Part shown: positions 1 to 10,170 of the stretch, one piece after another
Position numbering within the stretch: position 1 is the stretch's first letter
How the letters are laid out: every line of letters begins with the position of its first letter
Assembly: GCA_947449315.1 (NCBI GenBank)
Contig: CANFRC010000001.1
Location: 173,793-237,792, forward strand
Reading direction: 5' to 3'
DNA length: 64,000 nt
Source: Bacteroidota bacterium
GTDB taxonomy: Bacteria; Bacteroidota; Bacteroidia; 2-12-FULL-35-15
Notes under the pieces: generated by a model
What the model was told of the DNA's origin: nothing
The model's database searches: none
What the model saw: only the letters and a program-made list of their open reading frames with translations
Translations under genes and position numbers: made by a program

Positions 1-2
1 TG

Positions 3-119
3 CTAGTGAATTCCATTACGGATGTTCATGAAGATAAAATAATACATACCATTCAATGGATGATCGACAATGACCAACTGATCTATGACAATCATAATTT
101 ATTGTGTTTGGTTTTATAG
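3..119 (+). CDS. C-terminal end of an unidentified protein (5' truncated by window edge)
   Basis: Open frame ...LVNSITDVHEDKIIHTIQWMIDNDQLIYDNHNLLCLVL* ending in TAG at 117-119; the next gene starts at 156 on the same strand. Confidence 0.5.
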   Translation, partial: LVNSITDVHEDKIIHTIQWMIDNDQLIYDNHNLLCLVL

Positions 120-155
120 GTCACATTATTCGTAAATTCGCGCAAAATAAAGCAC

Positions 156-1370
156 ATGACAGAATTCATTAAAGTAATACTTGCTAACGGAAAAGACCAT
201 AGTGTAAAACGTTTTCACCCATGGGTATTTTCTGGAGCAATTAAGAAAATTAGTCTTCCTCCAGATTATCCTGGCGAAGACCTTAAAGAAGGTGACGTAG
301 TAGAAGTTTACTCTTCTCAAAATGAGTTTTTAGGAATGGGGCATTATCAAATCGGTTCTATTGCTGTCAGAATGTTTTCTTTTACACAAGTGACTCCAGA
401 TTTTAGTTTTTGGAAGAGTAAAATTCAAGCAGCATATAATTTTCGTACACAATTAAATTTAACAAAAAACACGGCAACAAATTGTTACCGATTGTGTTTT
501 GGTGAAGGTGACGGCTTACCAGGATTTATTATTGATTATTATAACGGAACAGCTGTTCTTCAGTCACATTCTATTGGATTGCATTTAATAAAACACGAAT
601 TTGTTAAAGCATTGCAAGAAATTTATGGAGATGAACTAAAAGCGGTATTTGATAAAAGCGAAGAAACAATGCCTAAGAATGCCCCGATCAAAGCACCGAA
701 TGGGTATCTATGGAAATCGGATAATTATTCCTCCAATGAGATCATCGCATTGGAAAATAATCATAAATTTTATGTGGATTGGGAAGGCGGACAAAAAACT
801 GGATTCTTTTTGGATCAAAGAGAAAACCGTGAATTACTTGGGCATTATTCTAAAGATAAAGTGGTTTTAAATACGTTCTGTTATACAGGCGGATTCTCTG
901 TTTATGCTGCTAATGAAGGTGCGAAAGAGGTTCACTCGATCGATATTTCTAAAAAAGCAATTGAGTTAACAGATAGAAATATCCAATTGAATGCTATCAA
1001 AAATCACGAGTCGCATGCTGCTGATACGTTTGATTTTTTGAAGCATAGAGAAAATACCTACGATATTATTGTTTTAGATCCTCCCGCTTTTGCGAAACAT
1101 CAAAACGTGAAGCACAATGCCATAATGGGATACAAACGTTTAAACTACGAAGCCATCAAGCAAATTAAACCAGGCGGATTATTATTTACCTTTTCTTGTT
1201 CTCAGGTCGTAGACAAAAACACATTCAATTCAACTGTTATGGCTGCGGCTATTGAAGCGGGAAGAAATGTGCGTGTGTTGCATCATTTATCTCAACCTCC
1301 TGATCACTGTGTGAATATATTTCATCCAGAAGGCGAGTATTTAAAAGGGCTAGTGGTACATATCGAATAA
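156..1370 (+). CDS. rlmI: Class I SAM-dependent rRNA methyltransferase (RlmI-like, PUA domain)
   Basis: N-terminal PUA-like segment (HPWVFSGAI), FFLDQRENR, NTFCYTGGFSVYAA, VLDPPAFAK motifs. Confidence 0.85.
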   Translation: MTEFIKVILANGKDHSVKRFHPWVFSGAIKKISLPPDYPGEDLKEGDVVEVYSSQNEFLGMGHYQIGSIAVRMFSFTQVTPDFSFWKSKIQAAYNFRTQLNLTKNTATNCYRLCFGEGDGLPGFIIDYYNGTAVLQSHSIGLHLIKHEFVKALQEIYGDELKAVFDKSEETMPKNAPIKAPNGYLWKSDNYSSNEIIALENNHKFYVDWEGGQKTGFFLDQRENRELLGHYSKDKVVLNTFCYTGGFSVYAANEGAKEVHSIDISKKAIELTDRNIQLNAIKNHESHAADTFDFLKHRENTYDIIVLDPPAFAKHQNVKHNAIMGYKRLNYEAIKQIKPGGLLFTFSCSQVVDKNTFNSTVMAAAIEAGRNVRVLHHLSQPPDHCVNIFHPEGEYLKGLVVHIE

Positions 1371-1381
1371 TGAAGTAAGTA

Positions 1382-2794
1382 TTACTCCATCCCTTTCATG
1401 GCATGCTCATAATTTGGATGAACCAATGCTTTGTCTAATTTAACACAGTCTTCGAAAGACATTTTTGTTTTCAGAAATACTTCCATGTATGCTTCTTTTG
1501 TCATACTGTCCCAATGAATAATACCTATGCTCTTCTGATAGGTCTGAAATAAATTCAAAGAAATAAGAAGTACAACAAGGCTAGTGATTGAAATGATTAT
1601 TGACTTTGACCGTTCGAAAAGATATTCAAAAAAAGCAGCCAAAGGAATTGCCATTAAGGCATAGGTGTCTATCATCGGGCGGCTTCCAAAACTACCACCG
1701 TACCACCAAGTCCACCAGCAATACGCAATAAATATATTAATAAGTGTAAAAATAGAACTCGCGAAAAATAATTGTCTTTTTCGTTTGTAAAGAATTACAA
1801 ATCCAATAAAAGCAAAGATCATTATCGGTGTATAGATCAACCATCCATTTCTGAAACTAAATAAACCTTCTATAAAATGCGGGTGATTGAAATAGAACTT
1901 TTCGTCTTGATAAGAATAAAATAAAAAATGCCCTGTCATATATTTCCAATAGATCAATTGCGGACTAACAGTTATAATAAAGGATACAGCCATTGTCACT
2001 AAATCTTTCCATAGAAGAATATATTTAGCTATCTTTTTGAGAAAACTTTTCTTAGAAAAAACATCATAAAAAATTGGAAAAAGTATGATGATACAATTAA
2101 CAGGTCTTACCAAAACAATCAAGCCAAATAAGACCCCCAGCATAACAGCTCTTTTTAATTGAGGATGACAATGCCAAGTAATAAATTGATACATAAAAAC
2201 AGCAACAAGTGAAAAGGAGTAAGCATGAGACATTGCAGGTTCTGTGGTAGAATAATAATACAGGTTAGTACCTAACATAATTGAAATTAATACAAAGCTT
2301 GAAATAACGTCACTATAATAAAGCAGCAAGGTTTTTCTTAGGTAAAGCAGCCCAATTGATAAATAAAACAAACAAGAAAGATTTAGAAAGAATTCGTAGG
2401 GTAAGGAAAAACCATCAGCGGTATAATTAAACAGGTGTGCACAGCCATGCGCCAAAAAGAAAAATGGAGAATATAGAATAGCCATCCCCATAGTGAATTT
2501 ACAAACTCTGCTTCCATTCGGAGCTATTTGATAAAAAAACTGATGATGCTCTTCAAATTTCTTTTCAGGATATTTTTTAAGAAATTCTAGCGTGAGATCC
2601 CCGTAAATAAATGTTGCAGGTAAGTAAGAATAATAAGATGTGACATCCCAGTTTATTATTTTACCGGGAGTCTCTGCGGCCTTCCATTTTTTTAAATAAC
2701 AGAAACTCCCCATCATAACAGCAAAAAGAAATAGCAAAACAATTTTTGAACTGCTTTTATTTTTTTTTACTTTAAAAAGAATATTTTTTTCCAT
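1382..2794 (-). CDS. Multi-spanning membrane protein, GT-C glycosyltransferase-like
   Basis: About 10 hydrophobic segments, N-terminal luminal/periplasmic loop; resembles Bacteroidota GT-C-like membrane proteins. Confidence 0.5.
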   Translation of the reverse strand: MEKNILFKVKKNKSSSKIVLLFLFAVMMGSFCYLKKWKAAETPGKIINWDVTSYYSYLPATFIYGDLTLEFLKKYPEKKFEEHHQFFYQIAPNGSRVCKFTMGMAILYSPFFFLAHGCAHLFNYTADGFSLPYEFFLNLSCLFYLSIGLLYLRKTLLLYYSDVISSFVLISIMLGTNLYYYSTTEPAMSHAYSFSLVAVFMYQFITWHCHPQLKRAVMLGVLFGLIVLVRPVNCIIILFPIFYDVFSKKSFLKKIAKYILLWKDLVTMAVSFIITVSPQLIYWKYMTGHFLFYSYQDEKFYFNHPHFIEGLFSFRNGWLIYTPIMIFAFIGFVILYKRKRQLFFASSIFTLINIFIAYCWWTWWYGGSFGSRPMIDTYALMAIPLAAFFEYLFERSKSIIISITSLVVLLISLNLFQTYQKSIGIIHWDSMTKEAYMEVFLKTKMSFEDCVKLDKALVHPNYEHAMKGME

Positions 2795-2856
2795 TTTTCA
2801 ATCTTTGAAATAGTTCAAGGAAATCAACATCCTGTTTTTAAATGGAAGCAGAACTG

Positions 2857-4263
2857 TTAACCTAGCAGCGTCTTCTCAACTGCTTTTAATATCGCGAACG
2901 CTTTCTCAGTCGTTGCCGATTCTGCATAATTACGCAATACAGGCTCTGTTCCTGATGCGCGTATCATCATCCATTCATCATTTTCAAAGAAATACTTCCA
3001 TCCATCAATTGTTTCAACGCGTTTTACTTTGTAAGGTCCGAATTCAGTGTATTTATTGTTTTTACAATTTTCAACAATTGCAACTTTAATTTCTTCTTTT
3101 AAATGCATATCGCTGCGTTCGAATTTAAAGGCACCAACAATTTTATAAACCTCTTCTATCAATTGATCTAATGTTTTACCTGACTTTACCATGTATTCCC
3201 AAATGGTCAATCCCATCCAAATTCCATCCCTTTCAGGTATATGCCCTTTTATTGCAATACCTCCACTCTCTTCTCCTCCTAACAAAACATCTTCGGAGAT
3301 CATGATCTCTGCAATATATTTGAATCCTATTTTTGTTACTTGATATTCTAATCCATAGAACTCACACATTTTTTTTACGCGCGGAGTAACAGAGAATGCG
3401 TTTACAACTTTCCCTGTCATATTTTTCTGTGTCACCAAATAATTGATCAATAGTAAAATGATATGATGCGAATCAATAAATTCACCTTTGCTATTGTAAA
3501 GACCTATTCTGTCCGCATCGCCATCTGTAGCTAATCCGCAATCTATGTCACCGCTTTCTGTAATCAGTGTAGAAAATGGAAGAAGGTTTTTATGGATTGG
3601 TTCAGGTGCTTGTCCTTCAAAACCTGGATTATTATCGCAATGCATGAAGGTAATATCTGGTAATATTCTGCGCATAACATTTTGTCCTGCGCCATACATA
3701 GCATCGTAAGCAAAATTCATTTTTGTAGTACGAATCGCATCCATATCAAAATTCTTTTCCACATGATTCACATACATTGTTTCCAAATCAACATATTCGA
3801 TCATCCCAGCTTTAACAAAATCAGAAACAGATAAATTTTCAACATCGATGGCATTTGAATCCGGAATGATATCTTCTATTTTTTGAATGTCATCTGGTAG
3901 TAACGGGCCACCATAACCTCCTTTTAATTTATAACCATTATAGGATGGAGGATTATGAGAGGCTGTTATAATAACACCAAGTGATGTCCCCAATGTTTTA
4001 GCGCCCAAAGAGATCATTGGAGTTGAAACAAAATCTTTTGCTAAAAAAACTTTTATACCAGCATTTGCAAAAACTTTTGCTGTTGTTTCAGCAAACAACT
4101 CACCTGCAAATCGGCAATCATGTCCCACAACAACTGTCGGTTTTTCAAACATATTCTTCACCCAAGAAGCTGTTGCAATTGTTACTCGAGCCACATTATC
4201 AACCGTGAAATCTTTAGCGATAATGGCTCTCCACCCATCTGTTCCAAACTTAATTTTTGTCAT
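2857..4263 (-). CDS. Phosphoglucomutase/phosphomannomutase family protein
   Basis: FGTDGWRA, TASHNP, DGDADR, RASGTEP motifs. Confidence 0.92.
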   Translation of the reverse strand: MTKIKFGTDGWRAIIAKDFTVDNVARVTIATASWVKNMFEKPTVVVGHDCRFAGELFAETTAKVFANAGIKVFLAKDFVSTPMISLGAKTLGTSLGVIITASHNPPSYNGYKLKGGYGGPLLPDDIQKIEDIIPDSNAIDVENLSVSDFVKAGMIEYVDLETMYVNHVEKNFDMDAIRTTKMNFAYDAMYGAGQNVMRRILPDITFMHCDNNPGFEGQAPEPIHKNLLPFSTLITESGDIDCGLATDGDADRIGLYNSKGEFIDSHHIILLLINYLVTQKNMTGKVVNAFSVTPRVKKMCEFYGLEYQVTKIGFKYIAEIMISEDVLLGGEESGGIAIKGHIPERDGIWMGLTIWEYMVKSGKTLDQLIEEVYKIVGAFKFERSDMHLKEEIKVAIVENCKNNKYTEFGPYKVKRVETIDGWKYFFENDEWMMIRASGTEPVLRNYAESATTEKAFAILKAVEKTLLG

Positions 4264-4297
4264 ACAATTTTTTTGTGTAAATATAAAACTATTTCTA

Positions 4298-5353
4298 TTA
4301 ATGAATATTCTTTGCGTTTAACGCATCTCTATATTTTTTTGCATATATGCAGTGCTGTTCATAGGTTTTTGCAAAATAATGTTTGCCCGAAAGGTCTTCT
4401 TTTGCACACATATATATGTAATCATTTTTATTATAATCTAATACGGCATCAATAGACGACTGTTGAGCGAAACCAATTGGACCTGGAGGCAATCCTTTGT
4501 GCTTGTAGGTGTTGTAAGGTGAATCAATTCGGGTTTGTTCGATTGAAACACGCTGAATGCTATAATCACCAACCGCACAAATTACTGTTGGGTCAGATTG
4601 CAATGGCATATCAACTTTTAGCCGATTAATATACAATCCAGCAATTATCTTTTTTTCCTCGTTATCACAACATTGCTCACCCTGAACAATGGTTGCAAGT
4701 ATACTCACATCTGTTTGTGAAAAACCTATTTCCTTTGCTTTTTTCTTGCGAGAATCGTTCCAAAATATTTTGTATTCTTTCGCCATACGGTCATAAAATT
4801 GATCAACAGACGTGTTCCAAAAGAATTGATATGTATCGGGAATAAACATCGCCTGAACATTGTCTGGGTTAAAACCATATTTGCTCAAATAAGCATTGTC
4901 ATGGCTTGCCTGAAGCAATGAGAGTGAGTCCGCTTCTAATCGTCTTCCTACCCGAACTAATAAATCATTCACAGTGTGCAAACCGTTGAAATTGATATTG
5001 ATTGGTTCCTGAATTCCAGCTCTTAGTAAGTTGACCAATGCATTGTTGCTCATTTTACCCAAAACCCTATATTTACCTGGTATTACAGCATTTTTATAGT
5101 GCTTCTTCTCACATAACCATTCAAAAGTAGAACGGTTTTTAAGGATGTTGTTCTGATTCAGTATCCTTAAAACATCGTCAAATGTTGACCCGGTTGGAAT
5201 ATATATGATCTGTGATTTTTTGTCACCTAGATCAACATTCGATTGGTATATAGATCTATAGGCAAGGTAGCCTCCTACACTTCCAACAATTAGAAGAATA
5301 AAAAAAGCAGCTATGATTACCTTTTTAAAAAAAGATTTTTTTTGTTTTGCCAT
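4298..5353 (-). CDS. mltG: Endolytic transglycosylase MltG
   Basis: Single N-terminal TM, YceG-like domain: ATIVQGEQ, LQSDPTVIC, PYNTYKHKGLPPGPI. Confidence 0.92.
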   Translation of the reverse strand: MAKQKKSFFKKVIIAAFFILLIVGSVGGYLAYRSIYQSNVDLGDKKSQIIYIPTGSTFDDVLRILNQNNILKNRSTFEWLCEKKHYKNAVIPGKYRVLGKMSNNALVNLLRAGIQEPININFNGLHTVNDLLVRVGRRLEADSLSLLQASHDNAYLSKYGFNPDNVQAMFIPDTYQFFWNTSVDQFYDRMAKEYKIFWNDSRKKKAKEIGFSQTDVSILATIVQGEQCCDNEEKKIIAGLYINRLKVDMPLQSDPTVICAVGDYSIQRVSIEQTRIDSPYNTYKHKGLPPGPIGFAQQSSIDAVLDYNKNDYIYMCAKEDLSGKHYFAKTYEQHCIYAKKYRDALNAKNIH

Positions 5354-5354
5354 A

Positions 5355-7382
5355 TTAATTAGCCGTGTTTAATTGATCTAGCACTTTTTTTGCCTGCTCA
5401 TTCTTCGGATTGTGTTTCAATATCCTTTTTAAAATTTCCTGAGCCTTTTTGTAATCCTTCTTGTAAATATTCAATCCGACAACATTCATTAACAATGGTT
5501 CATAGTCGGGATCTAGCTTCAATCCTTGGGCATACAACGCTTCTGCTTTTATAACATTGCCTGAAAGTAAATTGGCATACCCTAAATTACTTAGCGCAGA
5601 AACAAATTTAGGATCTTCTTTTATAACTGATTCAAAAATTAGCATTGCTTGTGGAATATTTTTCTGAAACATTAGAGAAGCGCCTAACTTATTTTTAAAC
5701 TCCGGATTAAATGGTGCTAGTTGATCTGCATTTTTATAGAACAAATAGGAATCACTTGTATTACCTAAATAGGCATAGGATTCTCCTATTCTATAAAGTG
5801 TCCAGGCATGGGCATTATCCCAAGATTTTTTGGTAAGAAGTGTATTCAATACGAAGTCTTTTCCTAAACGATTTACATAACTTATAATTTTTGAATAATC
5901 TAGTTTGATAAAATATAAATGAACCAGCGATTCGAAATTTTGCTGAATGTCTTTTGTTGTATTATCAGAAAGATAAAACTTTGCGGAATCAAGGAAAATT
6001 GGATTGTACTCAAATTTATCATATTGTTGAATATAGGCTTTTGCTTTTATGGCATTGCTTGGATTCTTTTCATTAATGGCACTTAACCCAATAAATACTT
6101 TCACTTTTTCTATCTCTTCCTTTTTCATCGGCTTACGGATATAATGGTCATGAACACTTACATGAGGAATATCAATCGACCCTGATCTTGGCATATGACA
6201 GCTTACACAATTATCTTGAACAAGCATTCTGTTTTTTTCCTTTTCAGAACACATACCATTTTTGGTAGTAACATGATGACAATTTTTACATGCATTATTA
6301 AATACTTCTTTACCTGTTGCTCTTACGCTAACATGAGGATTATGGCAGGTTACACAGGTTAGTGCATTTTTATAAGGGCGCAATAAAGTTGAATCTGCCA
6401 ATTTAAAACTATTGACAAAACATTTGCTCTGTTTTAATCTATCCGCATGCGAAGCCATAATAAATTTGTCGTCGGCATCTTTGTACCTTGGCAAAAAGGT
6501 GGTCATTATATCCGACAACTTCATTCCCGGTCGGAAATCGAAAAATGATTTACCATCTTTTAATACAGTGTTTCCTTGCAGATGACATCGCTGACAAACA
6601 TCAAATTGTCTGTCAATTGGGAGTTTACCTGGATTCACTATGGAATAATCAATGTATTTGGATGTGTCTATTTTTGTGCCTGAAGACCGTTGTTGAACAT
6701 GAATGCTTCCCGGCCCATGACAACGCTCACAACTTATTCCTTCAGGTAAAGCATTGAACTTATTCTCGGAACCTTCCACAAAATCAGGAAGCGAATTGTG
6801 GCAACTCATACACTCCACCCCTATCTTCCTCGAAAACCGCGTGTTAAAACCATTTTCAAAGCCAGGAGGAAGATCCCATTTCCCTTTTTGTGTATAATAT
6901 GTCATTGGCATTTGATGTAGATAACCATTTGTATTAAATATGTGGGAATTAGTATGCTGGCCTGAACCAACAATATAATCAACCCTTTCAATACGTTTAA
7001 AAACTGTATCTTTGCGAGATAACCTGAATTCCATGATCTTCAGACTATCTCCTTCCCAAAAAGGATGGTAATAAAAATCTTTGAATTTGTCGTAAATTAC
7101 GGTGTGTTTATCAAACTTAGCAGCGCTTTTCTGTTTGCTGGCATGGTCAAAACTTTTCCCCATTCCTGTTTGAATAAATGAATTATAAATTTCCTGATGA
7201 CATAGTTTACATTGACTCATTCCAATATAATGAGCACTATCACCGTGATTCAAATACTTGTCGGAATTATCAGTTATGATTGAAGATGCTGGTTGCTCCT
7301 TTTCGTTACCACAAAATACCATTGTAAGAATCAGCAAAGAAAAAAGGGAAAAGAAAATAATTTTACGGAGCGGAAATTTCAT
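5355..7382 (-). CDS. Multiheme c-type cytochrome lipoprotein with C-terminal TPR repeats
   Basis: Seven CXXCH motifs (CKLCH, CMSCH, CERCH, CQRCH, CVTCH, CKNCH, CVSCH), lipobox-like LTMVFCG, TPR units in the last ~200 aa. Confidence 0.85.
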   Translation of the reverse strand: MKFPLRKIIFFSLFSLLILTMVFCGNEKEQPASSIITDNSDKYLNHGDSAHYIGMSQCKLCHQEIYNSFIQTGMGKSFDHASKQKSAAKFDKHTVIYDKFKDFYYHPFWEGDSLKIMEFRLSRKDTVFKRIERVDYIVGSGQHTNSHIFNTNGYLHQMPMTYYTQKGKWDLPPGFENGFNTRFSRKIGVECMSCHNSLPDFVEGSENKFNALPEGISCERCHGPGSIHVQQRSSGTKIDTSKYIDYSIVNPGKLPIDRQFDVCQRCHLQGNTVLKDGKSFFDFRPGMKLSDIMTTFLPRYKDADDKFIMASHADRLKQSKCFVNSFKLADSTLLRPYKNALTCVTCHNPHVSVRATGKEVFNNACKNCHHVTTKNGMCSEKEKNRMLVQDNCVSCHMPRSGSIDIPHVSVHDHYIRKPMKKEEIEKVKVFIGLSAINEKNPSNAIKAKAYIQQYDKFEYNPIFLDSAKFYLSDNTTKDIQQNFESLVHLYFIKLDYSKIISYVNRLGKDFVLNTLLTKKSWDNAHAWTLYRIGESYAYLGNTSDSYLFYKNADQLAPFNPEFKNKLGASLMFQKNIPQAMLIFESVIKEDPKFVSALSNLGYANLLSGNVIKAEALYAQGLKLDPDYEPLLMNVVGLNIYKKDYKKAQEILKRILKHNPKNEQAKKVLDQLNTAN

Positions 7383-7399
7383 ATTATTTGAAGTAAAAA

Positions 7400-7918
7400 C
7401 TATCTGATCTTCTGCAACATTAATTCATCTTTGAAGACACTGCCTTCTCGAAGCCATTGCTTTTTGATACCTGTAATTTGAAATCCATGTTTTTGAAACA
7501 ACAAAACACTCGCTTCGTTATCAATACCGATAGTGCAATATAACTGATGTAAATTCAATGACAAAAAACAATATTCAATAAGTAATTGCAACGCTTCAGA
7601 AGCATAACTTTTTTTTCTTTCTGTTTTTTCAGCAATTAAAACTCCAACTCCTGCTCTTAAATGATTAGGGTCAAAATCAAAGAGATCAATGCATCCAACA
7701 GTTTTTTTGTTGCTATCACAAATCATTAATCGTAACTGTTTTACATTGTAAATATCCTGATGAGATGTGGAAATATATTGTTCCAAAACAAAACGGGAAA
7801 AAGGAGTTTGTGTATTACTGACGTTCCAATTTTCCGTATCATTTTCCCATTGATATAAAAGATCAATGTCCTCTGGTTCTATCGCCCTAAGCGAAACATG
7901 TTCTCCTTGAAGTTTCAT
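7400..7918 (-). CDS. GNAT family N-acetyltransferase (RimJ/RimL-like)
   Basis: LRAIEPEDIDLLYQWEND start, GVGVLIAEKTERKKSYASEAL acetyl-CoA motif. Confidence 0.85.
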   Translation of the reverse strand: MKLQGEHVSLRAIEPEDIDLLYQWENDTENWNVSNTQTPFSRFVLEQYISTSHQDIYNVKQLRLMICDSNKKTVGCIDLFDFDPNHLRAGVGVLIAEKTERKKSYASEALQLLIEYCFLSLNLHQLYCTIGIDNEASVLLFQKHGFQITGIKKQWLREGSVFKDELMLQKIR

Positions 7919-8487
7919 GACCTTGTTTTTTTTGTAGAAAAGTTAAATTCTTCCCTAACTTCTTTTATCCCTTTATCGATCTCTGTATTTGTATATTCTG
8001 GCAATCGATAATTAATATTGTCAATAAATAAACCGGATGCGGATTCTATCAGTCCATTCGAGTCAAGAGCTGGAAGCAATTCATACAAATAATTCACCTC
8101 CTTCATTGGAATCGAATACACTTCTTCGAAAAACATTACAATAGGACTCAGGCAAGTTGCAACTCCAATATCAACTCTAGGAAATAGCTGGACGTTTGTT
8201 ATAAAATGTTCACGCAAATAAGTAGAACTAAAAGTGGGATGAGGTTTTATTTTAACAAATATTGTTGGAATCTTTCGTATGATGGAATTTTTCACCAAAG
8301 CGCTCACGGGAGTATTAATATCTTGTCCTTTCACAGACAAAGAACAATAGTTGCCATCCGCTACCAAGCCAATGTGTGGCGGAATACGAGTAGCGTGAAT
8401 TATAGCAATATAAAGTCCTTTAGCCAATTCCGTTTCATTGAATTGATCTTTGAATTTAATTTTATATGAAAGAGTGGTATCTAACAT
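7915..8487 (-). CDS. Conserved hypothetical protein
   Basis: ORF track starts at 8538, but the ATG at 8487 (MLDTTLSYKIKF) overlaps the dapF stop (TAATG) and is the more likely start. Confidence 0.6.
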   Translation of the reverse strand: MLDTTLSYKIKFKDQFNETELAKGLYIAIIHATRIPPHIGLVADGNYCSLSVKGQDINTPVSALVKNSIIRKIPTIFVKIKPHPTFSSTYLREHFITNVQLFPRVDIGVATCLSPIVMFFEEVYSIPMKEVNYLYELLPALDSNGLIESASGLFIDNINYRLPEYTNTEIDKGIKEVREEFNFSTKKTRS

Positions 8488-9266
8488 TAAATATTTATTT
8501 CTCCTTTGTAGACAAATGTCGCAGGTCCTTCCAACCAAACATCAGTAAATGAGTTGTCTGATTGTTTTGTAAATTTTACTTTTAATTTACCTCCTAATGT
8601 TTTAATGTCACAATAATCTTGGGCTGTTGCAACATTTTTTAATGATGCGACCAAAGCGGCCGCTGTAACACCTGTTCCGCATGAATAGGTCTCTGCTTCA
8701 ACCCCTCGTTCGTAGGTGCGGACAAATAATTCGTTATATTCTTTCTCAATAAAATTCACATTTGTTCCCTGAGATTTAAACCGATCATTGTTACGGATTT
8801 TTTTGCCCTCTTCATAAACCTGATAGTTTTTTACATCACTTACAAAGGCGACATAATGAGGGGAGCCGGTATTTAAAAAGGCATACTCAGCATTTAACTC
8901 CACTTCAGTAACATTATTCATTTTTAAACTTATATAACCTTGTTTAATACAAGCTTTATGTTCACCGTCGGAAGCAAAAAAAAGAACGTTTTCTTTTGCA
9001 AGACCCAAAGTTTTAGCAAACTCAACAATGCAACGTCCTCCATTACCACACATGCTGCTTTCGTTACCATCAGAATTATAATAAACCATTTCAAAATCGT
9101 AACCAGTCTTATTTTGTAACAACATCAGCCCATCTGCTCCAATTCCAAATCTTCTGTCGCAAAGCTTAGCAACCAAAGAATTATCGGCTCTCTTAAATTT
9201 AAGATCTCGATTATCTACTATAATAAAATCGTTACCAGTCCCTTGATATTTATGGAAGATCATCAA
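8487..9266 (-). CDS. dapF: Diaminopimelate epimerase
   Basis: KYQGTGNDF, SMCGNGGRC, ETYSCGTGVTAAAL active-site motifs. Confidence 0.95.
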   Translation of the reverse strand: MMIFHKYQGTGNDFIIVDNRDLKFKRADNSLVAKLCDRRFGIGADGLMLLQNKTGYDFEMVYYNSDGNESSMCGNGGRCIVEFAKTLGLAKENVLFFASDGEHKACIKQGYISLKMNNVTEVELNAEYAFLNTGSPHYVAFVSDVKNYQVYEEGKKIRNNDRFKSQGTNVNFIEKEYNELFVRTYERGVEAETYSCGTGVTAAALVASLKNVATAQDYCDIKTLGGKLKVKFTKQSDNSFTDVWLEGPATFVYKGEINI

Positions 9267-9271
9267 AAAAT

Positions 9272-9994
9272 CTATTTAAACTTATTTAGTATGAATTCAT
9301 CTGTTATTCGATCGTATTGTTTAAAATCGGATGAATATTCTAATCGGTAGATTATTGAACCACTATTTAAATAAATAGCATCATCTAATTTATACAATTT
9401 CAATGCTTCTGCTGAAGGTATTCCATAAAGAACTAGTTTGTATTTCCCTAATTTGTACCCTTTATAATTTAATGGAGAAGACCAGAATTCAATATTAAAA
9501 AACTGTTTTGAATTGGTTCTATCTTCTTTGATTCCACTAACTTTTAGAAGCATGGAATCTTTTGCACTCATTTTTGCAGTTGGTTCAAGATCAATTACCT
9601 CGAAAGTTTTTGTTGATAGTAATTCATCTTTGCGCACAACAATTTCATCCTCTGCTGATAAATTATTAGAAAGGGAATCTTTTGTGCCATGCGTTTTTAA
9701 AGTATCAGCGTCCAATACAGGAGCATCTTTTGAAGCAACTTCTCTATGCTCAGCTGTTGTGTGAGTTTGCATAACAGAAACTGATTGATTGTTTTTTGTC
9801 GAAGTAGTCCCCTCATTTATAACAAATGCGTCCTCACTTTTTTTCTCAGAAGTGAATGTTTTGCTCAGGGTTTTATAAAAGTTTAATTCTTTAAAATAAT
9901 CGTCAAGTTTTAGAATAAAAAATCCCCCTGCTACAATCAGTCCGATTAAAATACCTATAATAAAAACTTGCGTTTTTTCTTTAAAACTATTCAT
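9272..9994 (-). CDS. Hypothetical protein with N-terminal membrane anchor
   Basis: Hydrophobic segment near the N-terminus followed by a low-complexity Ser/Thr-rich linker; sits directly upstream of dapF. Confidence 0.5.
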   Translation of the reverse strand: MNSFKEKTQVFIIGILIGLIVAGGFFILKLDDYFKELNFYKTLSKTFTSEKKSEDAFVINEGTTSTKNNQSVSVMQTHTTAEHREVASKDAPVLDADTLKTHGTKDSLSNNLSAEDEIVVRKDELLSTKTFEVIDLEPTAKMSAKDSMLLKVSGIKEDRTNSKQFFNIEFWSSPLNYKGYKLGKYKLVLYGIPSAEALKLYKLDDAIYLNSGSIIYRLEYSSDFKQYDRITDEFILNKFK

Positions 9995-10170
9995 GAATAT
10001 TTAGTAAAACATTTCCACTTTTAAAAATTTCAGTGTAAAGGTAAACAACCTTTGCTAACCGCTGTTAAACAATGTTAAAAATAAATAACAAAAATAATAT
10101 CGGAATAAAATTTGTGTTAACTATCACTGTAAAACAGTTATATTTAAGAACCACAAAAAAATAGACTACT

